Assembly: GCF_021347895.1 (NCBI RefSeq)
Contig: NC_067135.1
Span: forward strand, 984,657 to 1,048,656
Direction of reading: 5' to 3'
DNA length: 64,000 nucleotides
Origin: Acanthochromis polyacanthus
Lineage: Eukaryota > Chordata > Actinopteri > Pomacentridae
Part shown: piece after piece, positions 36,801 to 48,744 of the stretch
Layout: every line of letters begins with the position of its first letter
Position numbering within the stretch: the first letter of the stretch is position 1
Notes under the pieces: generated by a model
The model's database searches: none
The model's input: only the letters and a program-made list of their open reading frames with translations
What the model was told of the DNA's origin: nothing
Position numbers and translations under genes: made by a program

Positions 36801-37560
36801 GAGGAAGAAGAGCAGCGATGTGGTTTCTCTGTGATCCTCCAGAGCTGCTGGATTCTCTCTTCCTTTCCTCATTTGACTTGTTAATTCAGCTCAAAGCTTC
36901 TCCTTGTTTCTCCTGAACACTCGACACTTTATGTCATAAACTCTGAGCAGATCCTGAACTCTGAGGAAACGAACACGCTGGACGGAGACTTTTTACCGTT
37001 CACACGTTTTTATTCCACTGCTGAAACCTCAGAAGGTCAAAGAACAACTTTAGACTGAAATTTAACTAAAAAAATCCATAAAGGCTGCACGTCTTTTCAA
37101 AGTCTGTATTTTCCCTTTAGAGTGAATGTTCATTTTGTTTCCCCACAGAGCTGGAAAGTCTTTTTAGTTCAGAGATGTTTAGTGGATTTATCCGGCAGCA
37201 TGAAGAGAACAAAACTCTACCGTTACTTTACATGAAGTGGTTCAATAATGGGATTTAAGAAACTTCAGCTACACAGACACCGATGTTTGATGTCAACAGA
37301 ATAATGTAAAAATAAACCAACAATGGAAATCTGTCAGATGACACTTATTATTTCTATTATTTACCAAAAGAAAGCAATCTGCAGCCCTCAGTACAGTAAA
37401 ACTCCTTTATTTCACCAGTTTGTAGCTAATTACTGCTAGTAAGAGAGGATTTCTGGTTTTGTTTGGGTTTTTGGGGGAAATAGTCTCTACGTCACTACAT
37501 CAGTTCTACAAATCCAGTCTTGCTGTTTCTGCTTTCCCTCTACCCATCACCTCCGTCCAC
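36801..37560. other. Intronic stretch, no gene seen
   Basis: Ordinary complexity with no recognised exon or repeat. Confidence 0.35.
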
Positions 37561-37779
37561 CTGTTGATTTAATGAGGCTCTAACCTTTAATTTTGTCTCT
37601 AAATTGGCTCCTAACTTTGACTTCTTGTTGCTGTGAAGAAATAATTCAGCTCCGACCTTAAACTAGAAGCTCTAATCTGAGACTGTGAACTGAAAATAAA
37701 GTGAATTAAATGAGTAACATGCAGTCAGTGATGTTAATAAGGGAACACAGAACCAACAACTCTTAGTATTCTTATTTTT

Positions 37780-38830
37780 ACTGTATTTATTGACTTTACT
37801 CTTGAACCTCTGACTTTAAACCGACAATAGAACGATAACCTGGACGTTAATGGATAAAAGAACCTGTAATCACCATATTTAACAGTGAGATTCTTTACCA
37901 TTGACTTTTTCATTGACTTTAAACAGATAAAATCTAGAAGCATTTATATTGACGTTCCTGAACAACAGAAAATCTAACAATGGTAGACAGAGAATGGAGC
38001 CTCTAAGCTTTGGCTTTAATCAGGTAAAGAACTGATTGATTGTACTAAACCTACCATGAACCATTGATTTAATAACATCCTTTATCAGACAGTAGAACCC
38101 ATAACTACTGATATTAACGACTAAAGGAACCAACACTCACCATCGTTAACAGTCTTTTGACATGGAATAATAATTTAACGCTGACTTTTTTGTTGATTTT
38201 TAAACCAACTAAAGCACCTCAAACCATTAAAATCGACTTTCTGGGACAATAGAAGTTCTGACAAACTATAAACATAAAATGAAGGTACTAACCTTTAAAT
38301 TTACCTGTTGGAAGAACCCGCTGACAACGAGTATTTTAAAAAGGCGAAATCTACTGACTTTAACACTGAATTTCTGACTTTAAAGATGCAATAGAACCCC
38401 ACACTGTTCACTTAATAAGACCATAAAATCATTTTCTAGCTTTAATTAGTTAATAGAACCCAGAACCGCTGACTTTAATGGCAAACAGAACCTAGAACCT
38501 CCATCTTTAACAGTGTTTTGACAGTGAAATACTTTACTATTGGTATTTTTATTGACTTTGAACTTGCAAAAGAACCTGGAACCATTAATATAGACTTTCC
38601 TGGACCATAGACGTTCTAACAAGCTATGGAGCTGCTAACCTTTGAAATGAATTGGACCCTAAATCACTGATAACATTGGTTTTAGAAGGTGTTGCCTACC
38701 GACGTCAGAGGCAAAAAAACCCTAAACGTTCATTTCTATCCTTTATTATGCAATAGAATCCATAACCATTGACTGTAAGGAAGAACAGAATCTATATTCA
38801 CCGTCCTAAACATCTTTAGAGTTTGATTTT
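37780..38830. repeat. Ancient, highly diverged tandem repeat with units of about 270-360 bp
   Basis: Four diverged units can be aligned on (C/T)ACCAT(A/C)(T/G)TTAACAG-type words near 37872, 38138, 38502 and 38799. Each is followed by TTGACTTT, AGAACC(T), a TATAGACTTTCCTGG-type segment, and ACAATAGAAGTTCT-type words. The wording GACTTTAA and AATAGAACC recurs throughout. No coding content. Confidence 0.55.
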
Positions 38831-39049
38831 ACAGAAGATACAGCCCTTAACCAGAGTCAAGGGTTGTATCTTTTGGTTGAACCCATAACCATTGACTTTA
38901 TGGACAAAATCCAGCAATCAGTCATTATTCAGGGTAACAGAACTTTTTTTTTTTTTCTAATGTTTTGATCAAATGCTGAGGTTCAGCTACCCTCACAGTT
39001 CATTTAAAGAAAACTGAATGAGACGTCGGTATTGATTGACATATTGGCC

Positions 39050-39530
39050 AAATGTGATGCTGAAGCCTTCACACCACAACACGTTCTACAGTCTTTACCG
39101 GAACGATGCCTTTACAGTCAGCGTCTATTAGAAAATAGCACAAAATGGCCGCTGCAGAATGGCAGCAAATGGGAGCTAAAGACGGCGAGCTAAGTGCCGT
39201 AGCGCTGAAATCTATTTGACTCAGCACCAGAGCAGATCGACTGAGTGCTCAAGGAAGAAAGAAAACACAAAAAGGCCAGAACAGTGTGTTTCTAAATTCA
39301 GAACACAAAGAGCAATTCCTCCGTTTTCCTGTTTGTTTTATTCAAAGTGTCACTCTGAGAGCACTTCGTCAGATGGAGGTGCAGCGGATTAAATATTTAG
39401 CAGCCAAATGGGTGGGTTTCACGCGAGCTCAGAGGGGCTCCAGCCCAAGATCAGCCTCCAGCCGAAGCTATTAAAGAGTCGGAGCACTGAGGAGGCTCAT
39501 CTGGAGGACGGTGGTCCAAGCTTTTACCAA
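39050..39530. promoter_or_regulatory. Candidate conserved noncoding element
   Basis: Non-repetitive, balanced sequence around CAAAATGGCCGCTGCAGAAT and GCAGCGGATTAAATATTTAG. No splice-flanked reading frame recognised. Assignment rests only on its unusual complexity for this intron. Confidence 0.25.
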
Positions 39531-39836
39531 GAAAAGTCCTCAGAAGAAGAAGAAGAAGAAGAAGCTTCGTGTTCATGATGAATAAAAAACCGAAACATCC
39601 AGACTGGTTACCGGGAAGACTTTAACAGCTTTCATGCCAAAAAAGAGGCTTTTTTGTGTTTTTATTTAGTACTGAAGAGGAAATCTTTGATGGTTTGTCT
39701 TGACATTCATGCAAACAGTAACTGGTTATAAATAATTCAACACGTTTAATGTACATTCACGCTTTCTCCAACTGAACTTCTACCAGGCTGTTAAGTTTCA
39801 CATTTAGACCAAAAATGAGCTCAAAATGCTGGAAGA

Positions 39837-40080
39837 ATTAAAAAGTAGAGAATCTGGACACAAATCTATGAACTTCAAGGACCTGTAACTCTGGAAATAT
39901 TCATAGTATGAAGGTAGAACTTGCTTCTTTAAAGAAAGAACTTTAGAGAAAGAAACATCTGGTTCTTCATCTCCAGGAACTTTATCAATGATCAGAGTTC
40001 TACCTTCATCCTGGGAATATTTCCAGACCTCCAGGTCCTTGAAGTCCACAGACATGGGTCCAGATTTATCACTTTTTAAT
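39837..40080. repeat. Fold-back repeat with 84-bp arms
   Basis: Left arm 39837-39920 (ATTAAAAAGT, TCTGGACA, ACTTCAAGGACCTG, GGAAATATTC, GAAGGTAGAAC) is the imperfect inverse of the right arm 39997-40080, with a 76-bp loop. It could be a short inverted-repeat transposon or a hairpin. TAAAAAGTG(A/G)TAAATC at the outer edge is the likely terminus. Confidence 0.75.
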
Positions 40081-40099
40081 GGATTTATCACTTTTTTCT

Positions 40100-40330
40100 A
40101 TCATTTCTGAGCCTCAGAACTTCATCAGTCCAGCAGATACAACCATGACATTTAGAAGAAGAAACACATCTGAGTTCTGGTAAAAGCTGACACCAGATCA
40201 GTTTTTACCAGAAGGTGTCACAGTTTGAACACTGAATCTGGTTTCTGTTCATTTTCTCTAGAATCAACTTACTATCAATATTATGGGACAGTTTGAACAG
40301 CAAACACACTTACCTATAAAGTTATGAGGT
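40100..40330. repeat. Fragment of a dispersed fold-back family
   Basis: Shares CATTTTCTCTAGAATCAACT and AATATTATGGGACAGTTTGA with 55339-55378, and TCATCAGTCCAGCAGA (inverse GGACTGATGAAG) with 35110 and 54655. Confidence 0.6.
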
Positions 40331-40599
40331 TCAGAAATGATGGGAAAAGTAAATTAGGAAGTGCAGCCTCTAGAGGAAAAGTAGGATTTTATGGAATCAT
40401 CTCCTGTGTGTGACGTTACGCCGACGATTCCCTCCTTTTCTGCTCTCATCTCCTCATAGTTCTCCTTCATGTCAGCTCCTCCTCTTACTCCTCTTTTCTG
40501 TCCGTCCTTCTAAAGTGTTACGATGGTCAGGGAGGAAACAGAGACGGTAGCCGAGTAGATAAAACACACACACACACTGCTGCATATGATGTGTGTGTG

Positions 40600-40778
40600 T
40601 TTGCAGCAGTCTGTCAATCAATCACACGCTAATTCCCAAGGTTCCGTGGTCGCCATTAGCGACGGGGGTCGATGCTCGGTAACCGTGGACACGGCGGACA
40701 GCATCGATCTGCAGAGTGTTTGATAGTCATGATGGAGGACAGGATGGAGCTGCTGCAGCCGGGCGGAGCGGACACGTG

Positions 40779-40788
<10 letters not shown>
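40600..40788. promoter_or_regulatory. Candidate conserved noncoding element beside (CA)n
   Basis: Balanced sequence with CACGCTAATTCCCAAGG, GTCGCCATTAGCGACGG and AGCATCGATCTGC. It ends at a CG-rich CA repeat (40789-40831). Inferred only. Confidence 0.25.
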
Positions 40789-40833
<45 letters not shown>

Positions 40834-40984
40834 GCATTTACGGACACATGCACACACACTTGTACGGATACGCACACACACATGCACATTGACGGACACA
40901 TGCACACGTTTGTCTGTATACACTGTAAGAAAATAGCTTTTTTTTAAAAGAAGGGTTAAATATTTAGTTTAAAGACGCATAAAA

Positions 40985-41095
40985 CAGCAGAACAGCCGCT
41001 TATTTTGGACAGATGTCAAGTCATTTCAGACAAATTCTGAGTCATTTTCTACATTTCATGTGATCTTGGACAAATTTCAGGTCAAAATATCAAAA
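40985..41095. repeat. GTCATTTTGGACAAA degenerate repeat block 4
   Basis: Same family as 13690-13930. Block 5 lies at about 41695-41815, so the pseudogene between them is bracketed by this repeat. Confidence 0.6.
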
Positions 41096-41190
41096 AACTG
41101 GAACCTTGTCTGGTCCAACTTTAACCATCAGATTCTACTGATGTTGGAGCCTCAACAGTTGGAGAAATGTGGACCAAATATGTGGACCTT

Positions 41191-41396
41191 GTAACTGTGT
41201 CTGAGCTGTAGGACATGAAATTTAAAGCCATCACTACTGCCGAGGACATTACTGGAGACGTGAAGAATGCTAAACACTTCTGCTACGCACAGGAGACCAA
41301 ACTGGCCTGGGAGGAAGACTGTCTTCTGACATCACTGAAGAGCAATGTAAAGTCGCTGAGGCAGACTTAATCATCTTTCAGTTCCCCATGTACTGA
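41191..41396 (+). pseudogene. NAD(P)H quinone oxidoreductase (NQO1/NQO2-like) fragment, broken
   Basis: Reading from 41191: VTVSEL*DMKFKAITTAEDI, TGDVKNAKHFCYAQETKLAW and EEDCL, then after a one-base frame change near 41320-41325 SDITEEQCKVAEADLIIFQF and PMY*. This matches the central NQO1/NQO2 region (SDLYxMxF, DITG, ADLVIFQFPLYW). Lesions: TAG replacing a Tyr codon at 41209, the frameshift, and TGA in place of the expected Trp at 41394. The N-terminal FAD-binding part and everything after FQFPMY are missing. NQO enzymes are cytosolic two-electron quinone reductases. Without flanking exons I cannot say whether it was retroposed or is a lone exon copy. Confidence 0.78.
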
Positions 41397-41939
41397 AACA
41401 TAAGGTACTGAAACGTCTTTCTGCAGGGAAACCAACCAAACTGCCCTTGAAGGTCCCTGTGAAGTCAAACCGTGAGGCACGGCGGTGGATTTACAACGTC
41501 TTCAGATCGTTCTGACCTGGGTCCGACTGGTTTTGTGTTTTAGTAGAAACATGGATCCATCCATAGATATACACTGACAGAAGCTTTATGGAGACACTAG
41601 ACCAGCCTTGTTCAAGACTTTACACTTTTTTTCCATTTTCAATGACCAATATTTATTTATTATTGTTAATCTGCCAGTTTCTAGTAAGTTTGATGTTTGA
41701 AGACAGTTTGGACAAACGTTGAGGATTTAGGAAAGTTTTACTAATTTTTGACGCATGTTCAGTCATTTTGGACACATTCTGAGTCAGTTTGGACCAGTTT
41801 TAAGTCAAAATAACAAACAAATTGAACCTGACACTAAATAAACTGTTACCATCATGGAACTTTTTAAATTCTAGATGTGAACAGGAATTCCTGATTGACT
41901 TTTTCTAGAGATACCGGACCCTTCATAGCTTCCTTTTAG

Positions 41940-42552
41940 TCCATCCAACCATCCATCCATCCATCCATCCATCCATCCATCCATCTATCCATCCATCCAT
42001 CCATCCAACATCCATCCATCCATCCTCCATCCATCCAATCATCCATCCATCCAATCATCCAATCATCCATCCATCCATCCATCATCCATCCATCCATCCA
42101 ACATCCATCCATCCATCCAATCATCCAATCATCCAACCATCCATCCATCTATCCATCCATCCATCCATCCATCCATCCATCATCTATCCATCCATCCATA
42201 CATCCATACATCCATCCATCCATCCAATCATCCAATCATCCATCCATCCAATCATCCATCCATCCATCCATCCAACATCCATCCATCCATCCTCCATCCA
42301 TCCAATCATCCATCCATCCAATCATCCAATCATCCATCCATCCATCCATCATCCATCCATCCATCCAACATCCATCCATCCATCCAATCATCCAATCATC
42401 CAACCATCCATCCATCTATCCATCCATCCATCCATCCATCCATCCATCATCTATCCATCCATCCATACATCCATACATCCATCCATCCATCCAATCATCC
42501 AATCATCCATCCATCCAATCATCCATCCATCCATCATCCATCCATCCATCCA
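41940..42552. repeat. (ATCC)n array with a 267-bp higher-order duplication
   Basis: CATC-based words with AACATCC, CCTCCAT, AATCATCC and TCTATCC variants. The ordered variant string around 42021 (CATCCTCCAT) recurs at 42288, an offset of 267 bp, showing a tandem duplication of the array. Confidence 0.93.
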
Positions 42553-42778
42553 GTTCTAAATTAAATTCCTCCCTCCATCTCTCCATCTTGTTTTCTTTAC
42601 AGCTTGCAGACAGTGTACTGTGTGTAATGGACATTCCTGCAGGGCCTTCAACCGTGACAGCTTCAAAACCAACTGACCTACACACACACACACGAAAGTG
42701 AACTGTACACACACACTCAGCACAATGCAAGGGCTCACGTGCACATTCACACATATAATAGTGGTTTCACACAATGAG

Positions 42779-42779
<1 letters not shown>

Positions 42780-42857
<78 letters not shown>
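42780..42857. repeat. (CA)n microsatellite
   Basis: About 78 bp of uninterrupted CA. A long TG tract follows 92 bp later, so the two could pair as an inverted repeat. Confidence 0.97.
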
Positions 42858-42859
<2 letters not shown>

Positions 42860-42946
42860 GTCATCTCTCTCACTCTGCTGGTTGTTGTGTATAGAAGTCA
42901 GTTCCAGGTCAGTGCACAGAGCCAGGGATCTTAGTCCATACAAAAG

Positions 42947-43052
<106 letters not shown>

Positions 43053-43349
43053 GCGGGTGTGTTCTCTGTGTGTGTTTAGTTATTTTGTGTGTATGGGTGA
43101 AAACATGTCAGACCTGAGGCGTCTAAAAGGCACTCAAACGATTCGTCAGAACGCTCAAAGACAGTCTGGTGTCTGTGTGTGTGTCACAGCTCGCTGCAAA
43201 GCATCATGGGTAGAGACAGGTAACAGCTGTGAGGAGAGCTGTGATTGGTCGGCTGCAGGACCATCAGAGTGGACAGGTTTCAGAGCTGCTGATGGAAACA
43301 CCGATGGACAGCTGTGAAGGTGGAGATGTTTGTCATGACGATGTTAACG

Positions 43350-43383
<34 letters not shown>

Positions 43384-43392
43384 GTGTGTGTG
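43350..43392 (+). promoter_or_regulatory. (TG)n tract abutting a dach splice acceptor
   Basis: The TG repeat (one GCG break) ends six bases before exon start 43399 (ATTCAG follows). It occupies the place of the polypyrimidine tract. UG repeats in RNA bind TDP-43 and CELF proteins; in human CFTR such a tract promotes exon skipping. An effect here is inference. Confidence 0.6.
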
Positions 43393-43398
43393 ATTCAG

Positions 43399-43509
43399 GT
43401 CTGACAGCAGCAGCCATGGCCGAACTCCAGAAACTCCAGAAGATGAAGATGATGATGAGTCTGCAGAATGGCAACGAGTCCGACAACGACGACCTGCACT
43501 CTAACACAG
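43399..43509 (+). CDS. dach2: dach exon b: GLTAAAMAELQKLQKMKMMM segment
   Basis: 111 bp between TGATTCAG and GTAAAA. With the preceding G it reads GLTAAAMAELQKLQKMKM, then MMSLQNGNESDNDDLHSNT. The Met/Lys-rich helix and the acidic SDNDDLHSN end match DACH2 (QKMKLMAM... and SEPDDLNSNT) better than DACH1. The segment is shorter than mammalian forms in the Ala run. The exon is symmetric (starts and ends in phase 1), so skipping would keep the frame. Its acceptor lacks a normal pyrimidine tract because of the adjoining TG repeat. Confidence 0.93.
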
Positions 43510-43774
43510 GTAAAACACGCAAAACACGGATAAAACATGCATGAAGCGTGCGTGAAACAAACACAAACATTGCATAAAATAGGCACCAAACACGGCTGTA
43601 CTGGTACCACAGAGGTTAATAATTATCATTAATGTATTTAATCGTTATAATTTCATCGATTCCTCTTCTTCTTTTTTTTAACGTACTTTTTTTTCTATCA
43701 GATGTTTATTTTGCACGGTTTTTAAATAAGTTTTGTTATTATTATGAACAAGACGGAAGATTTCAGCATTTGTT

Positions 43775-43860
43775 GGAACCTGAGTGTTCATTAATTTCTC
43801 CTTTAAACCAAAACCAGAGAAAAGAAAGAAGATAAAACTGAATTATTCTGAGAGAAAAAC
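43775..43860. repeat. Local duplicated segment, copy 1
   Basis: TCCTTTAAACCAAAACCAGA, GATAAAACTGAATTATTCTG in order. Copy 2 at about 45137-45200 (CCTTTAAACCAAATCCAGAG, GATAAAGCTGAATTATTCTG), about 1.35 kb downstream in the same orientation. Confidence 0.7.
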
Positions 43861-44029
43861 GGACTTTTTCCATCATTTCTGAGGATCATAGTGTCAGTCT
43901 GGACCTCATCTGTGGACTAACTCTGATAATATTCCTATTTTGAAACTTCATCAAATAAAGTTGGTGTAGATCCAGAATCAGGTGAAGCTCTGGTTGATTT
44001 TTCATGTTTTTTTTCTTCTGTTTGCGGCG

Positions 44030-44470
44030 TCAGAAGCTGAAATCGACTACAACTTGTTGCTAAATCCGACATAAACTGGTTATTTTCTGTTTTTCCCGTG
44101 AAAACAAAGACACGCGTGTTTTCCAGTTCACTCAATCTCTGCTGCGTCTCTGAATTATTGAAAAGCCAGAAAACAAAAAGCAGAAGAAAGCGAGCGTCCT
44201 TCTGTTTCTCAGTCTTCAGCTGACCTGGCAAATGGGCCGATAGAGTTACTGTCGTTTTTTATTTATTCCCTCCTTTCATTTCATTCCTTTCATTGTCCGA
44301 CCTGATTCTCTTTGTGGAGACGCTCACGCCGGCCTGGGAAAGAGCCGAGGACAAAAGAGGAATAAAGGCAGCAGGACGGAGGGAAAGAGGACGGATATTT
44401 GGGACGACAGGAGGAAAGGAAGACATGTCTGCTGCTGAAAGTCGATCGCTCGCATTTATTTTGATAGAAA
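44030..44470. promoter_or_regulatory. Candidate conserved noncoding element
   Basis: Balanced sequence including CAGCTGACCTGGCAAATGGG and GAGTTACTGTCG, then a purine-rich end. No exon is recognised. Inference from complexity only. Confidence 0.2.
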
Positions 44471-45599
44471 TGAGAGAAAACAGAAAAGACGGATGAATGA
44501 AGGGATGACGTGTCAGAGGAAACCATCGCTTTGTTCTGCCAGGAAAACCATAGAGAAAATAACACTCCAGAGTTTAAACTTACTGCATTTATTCACATTT
44601 TATAAGAATATTCCCACTGTCTGCCTTTTCTCCACCACAGTTCACAGATAAATCTTCTCGTCTGACAGCTGTAACAGATAACGCACAACTTCTGGTCCAA
44701 ACCCAGAGCTTACCTGTTTTGTTATTTGTTCTGTGGAATAGAACACTTTATTCTGCTCATCTCACTTAAAAAAAGGTCAAAAAATAAGTAGTTTGCTCTG
44801 ATCAAAATCTTTAAAAAAATAAAAAATTCTGTGTGCTTCTGTGAATCCGTGAATCTGTGACCGACTCTTCTGGGACCAACGGTCTGGAGGTAAAAATTCA
44901 GCAAATGTTTGATTGAACTGCAGGCGGTGTTTAAACAGAGCAGAGAGGTTCAACTGTAAGACAGAAAAGATAGAAAGAAAATTATAAATATCATTTTACA
45001 GATTTATTTACTGTTATTTTGATGATTTTCAGAGCCTTTATAGTATCCCATCATTTGAAATGTTTATTCATTCTATTATTTTCAGTGTCTTCTGAAGAAT
45101 ATCGATGATTTTATTGAAACCGTAACGTTTCTGAATTTGTCCTTTAAACCAAATCCAGAGAAAAAAGAGATGATAAAGCTGAATTATTCTGAGCTGAGAG
45201 AGAGGAGGAAAAGAAAAGGGGATGGAGGAGGTAGAGGAGAACATCTGTCTGCTCTCCTCCCTGGTGGAGCAGCTGAGATGAATCCAGATGTCAGCTCCTC
45301 TCTGGAGTTCAGCAGCGATAATAGAGAGAGACTCTCACTAATTCAGACTAATGGAGGGAGATGAAGATGGATGAGGAGGAGGAAGCGCTGTAGATAGAGG
45401 AAACCTTTCACTGGTTGTTAAACGTTCAGCAGGAGTTTAGTTTCCTCTAATTTCACAGATACACTGTAAAAAATAAAGCAAAAATGGTGGAATACTGTAA
45501 TGTTAAAAAAACGTATTAAAAATAATAAAGTACAATAAATCATAAACATTTTCAAAGATCATTTTACAGATTTACAGATATTTATAGATTTCTCTTTTA

Positions 45600-45890
45600 A
45601 CATGTTGTTCAAAGAGTTCAAGTAATTTTGGACAAATGTTGAGTGATTTTGAACAAGTTTCAAGAGATTTTAGACACATTTTAATTGTTGGTGAGTTTTA
45701 GTCGAGACAGTGGCAGGCGGTATCTGCACTTTCTTCTATTTTCTGGGTCCAATATTTGTAAATTACAGTCATTTTGGGCACATTTCAAATAATTCAGGGT
45801 AATTTTAGCTCATTTTTCACTGATTTCAAGTCACTGTGAACACATTTTGAGTAATTTTGAACAAGTTTAAAGACATTTTAACCACTCTCT
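45600..45890. repeat. GTCATTTTGGACAAA degenerate repeat block 6
   Basis: AGTAATTTTGGACAAATGTT, GAGTGATTTTGAACAAGTTT and variants, ending about 35 bp before a dach exon. Confidence 0.65.
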
Positions 45891-45925
45891 ACTGAAGATT
45901 TTGCTCTTTGTGTTTGTTTCCCCAG

Positions 45926-46189
45926 GAGGCAGCGAATGTTCCTGGGATAAGGAGCGCCTGACCAGCCCTCCTGCTGGAGCTCACAGTGGAGCTCCAGGAG
46001 GAGCAGGAGGAGGAGGAGCAGGAGGAGGAGGAGGAGGAGGAGGAGCAGGAGGAGGAGGAGCAGGAGGAGGAGGAGGAGCAGGAGGAGGAGGAGGAGGAGG
46101 AGCAGGAGGAACCGGGAGTCGGCCAGCGTTATCAGCCGTCAGTCAGCAGCAGCTCCAGCAGCAACAACAGCAGCAGCTTCTGGCCAACA
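45926..46189 (+). CDS. dach2: dach exon c: GGSECSWDKE plus Gly/Ala and Gln runs
   Basis: 264 bp between TTTCCCCAG and GTGAGG. Starts GGSECSWDKERLTSPPAGA, then about 45 residues of almost pure Gly with regular Ala (GGAGGAGCA codons), then SRPALSAVSQQQLQ and a Gln run, ending LLAN. The head and tail match DACH2 (GGSESSWDKD; LLTN). The middle is expanded compared with mammals: both runs are trinucleotide repeats (GGA/GCA and CAG/CAA). Symmetric exon (phase 1 to 1). A CA repeat begins at intron base 7. Confidence 0.92.
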
Positions 46190-46195
46190 GTGAGG

Positions 46196-46362
<167 letters not shown>

Positions 46363-46859
46363 CTGGGTGTGTGTTTAAGAGGCGGCAGTATTAGTTAATG
46401 TACGCCATTTAATCTGTCCCATCTCCTGTATTAACACTCTGCCTGGATTAATCAACACACACTCTACTAAATGACTCCATTCATCAACACACACACACAC
46501 ACACACCGCTGCAGACACACACACACACACACAGAGGCGATAAACACTCACACTGATTATCTGTCACCTCGTCGTCACGACAACAGCCATCAGCGTTATT
46601 GTTTCATTGGAGTGAAAGCAGCAAGTTTTGGGGAGTTTTTTACATTTCTTTTTTGTTGTTATTTTGAGCAGAGAGTTCAAGGTCAGAGGTCAGAGTTCAA
46701 GGTCAGACTTTTAGAGGTCAAAGGACGAGTTCATGGAAGGTCCTCAGAGAAATGGAAAAGAGGAAACCATGAAGAGAAAACAGATAGAGGAGGGGAAAAA
46801 TTGAGGAAAAAGAATGATGACAAAAAAAGACAAAAAGAGTAACAGAAAATATCTGAGAA

Positions 46860-47900
46860 ATAACGATAGTTTTACTGATTTAAATGCAGTAAAATAGTTT
46901 TATTTCATGATCACATGTTATAAATGAATAGCTCATCATTTATTTAAAAATCAGATTTTTGGTTTGGGTTTTCTTTTTTAAATATCGTGTAAATGAATAC
47001 TTGTTCTATTTTCCCTTAGACTTTACCAGTTATTTTCTGTAATAAACATAAGAAAAGAATAAAAAAAAAACTCAAGAGCTGTAAAATAACTAAATATGTA
47101 TTCAGTTCAGTCTTTAATCCACATCATTTTTATTTTAAAAACATTACAAATATCTTGAGGATAATGGGGATTTTTTTTTGCTAATTTTAATGATATAATA
47201 AAAATGAACTAAATTTTTTTTTTGCAAAAATACGGACCTTTGATTTAGACGTTATTTACAGTGTTGGACTTTTTTTTCCTCTTGTTTGTTTGAATTAATG
47301 TTTATTTTTTCTGTAATTCTTCTAGGTGTTATAATTCAACAATGTAAAATTATGAATATTAAATCATTTACTATTTTTCCTCAAATTAATGTAAATATTT
47401 AAATTATTTGAAATATAACTTTCTGTTGCTCATTTAAATACAGAAAAAAACAGTGTAATGCCAGGATTAAATTACTGCTTATTGAAAGAATTATAATTCA
47501 TAAAACTACAGATTTTTGATGTGGTTAGACATTTTTTCTTTTCTTTTTCAAGGATAACTGTGAAAATAGCAGTTAAAAATGACTTAAAATCAATTTAATC
47601 CTAAATATACTTTCTTCAAATAAAATGAAATATTTTTAAATAAATATTTCATTTTGCTTTTTCAAATATGGCAAAAGCAGTCAAAAATGCTGTAAGTGAA
47701 TAAATTGCTATTTATAAAAAAACTAATTTAAATTTTTTTCCCTCATTTCTTAAAGTCAACATTTAAATTAATATTTCTTCAGAAATTTTCCAGAATATTT
47801 TCTCTAATTTACCACAACAGAGAAATTTGTACAATAACACTAAATTGTTTTAAAATATGTAATTAAAAACTGTTGATTTTTAACGATGTAGGACGGATGA
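46860..47900. other. Intronic stretch, no gene seen; very AT-rich
   Basis: AT-rich with many T-runs; no exon or recognised repeat. Confidence 0.4.
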
Positions 47901-48744
47901 GGAGGAGAATGAAGCTAAAAAACGGCAACAGAGAAGCAGCTGGAGGACGTTAGAAAAAGGACAAAACGAGGTCCTGACCTCCTTTTCTTTGGGTTCGTCG
48001 CCCTCTGACCTCCTGACCTCCATATTTCCCTCCTCTGCTCTTTGTGTCGTCGTTTTCCTTGGTCGTGTCGACTTTTATTAGCGGGGCGTCTGAAAGCGAG
48101 ACGACACCTCGAGGTGAAGTTCAACACGAGTTCACAGACACAAAACGATCGAGTGTCTCTGAGAGTTTCTGTCTCACTTTCACTGCAGCCGATCGAGTGA
48201 CGGACAGAGAGAGATGCAACAGTTAAAGGTGAACCCTCTGAAGACCAAAGTCTGCTATGAGAGGCTTATTTTTTTAAAAATGAACAAAATTGCACCTTGA
48301 ATTTGTCCTTTGTGTTTCCGTTTTTTTTTTTTTGGAAAAGAACCAAATCTGAGCTTCAAATCAAAATGTTTCAGCAAATTCACTTTATTTAACATAAAAT
48401 TTAAAAATTTGCCCAAAGTAAACCATTTGTTGGAATCAGATTCTGCGTAAAACAAAAAATTCTGAGCTCCTCAGTGCAACCGTGAAGCCAAGAATGAATC
48501 AGCTGTGACCAACAGTCAGGTGGTAAAAATTCAGAGAGTTTTCAGGTTACACTGCAGGAAGTGTTACCACAGAAATCCAACCTTCTAGATGAATAAATTA
48601 ATTCAGTATGGTTCTGAAACAGGAAACAGAGGAGGAAGTAGTTGGAGATCCATCCAGCATGGAGAAACATCTTTCTACTGACGATGATCAGAGGAGAGAA
48701 GAAAAGTCTAGAGAAGCTTAAAAATGAAAGTCTTCATCTTCAAA

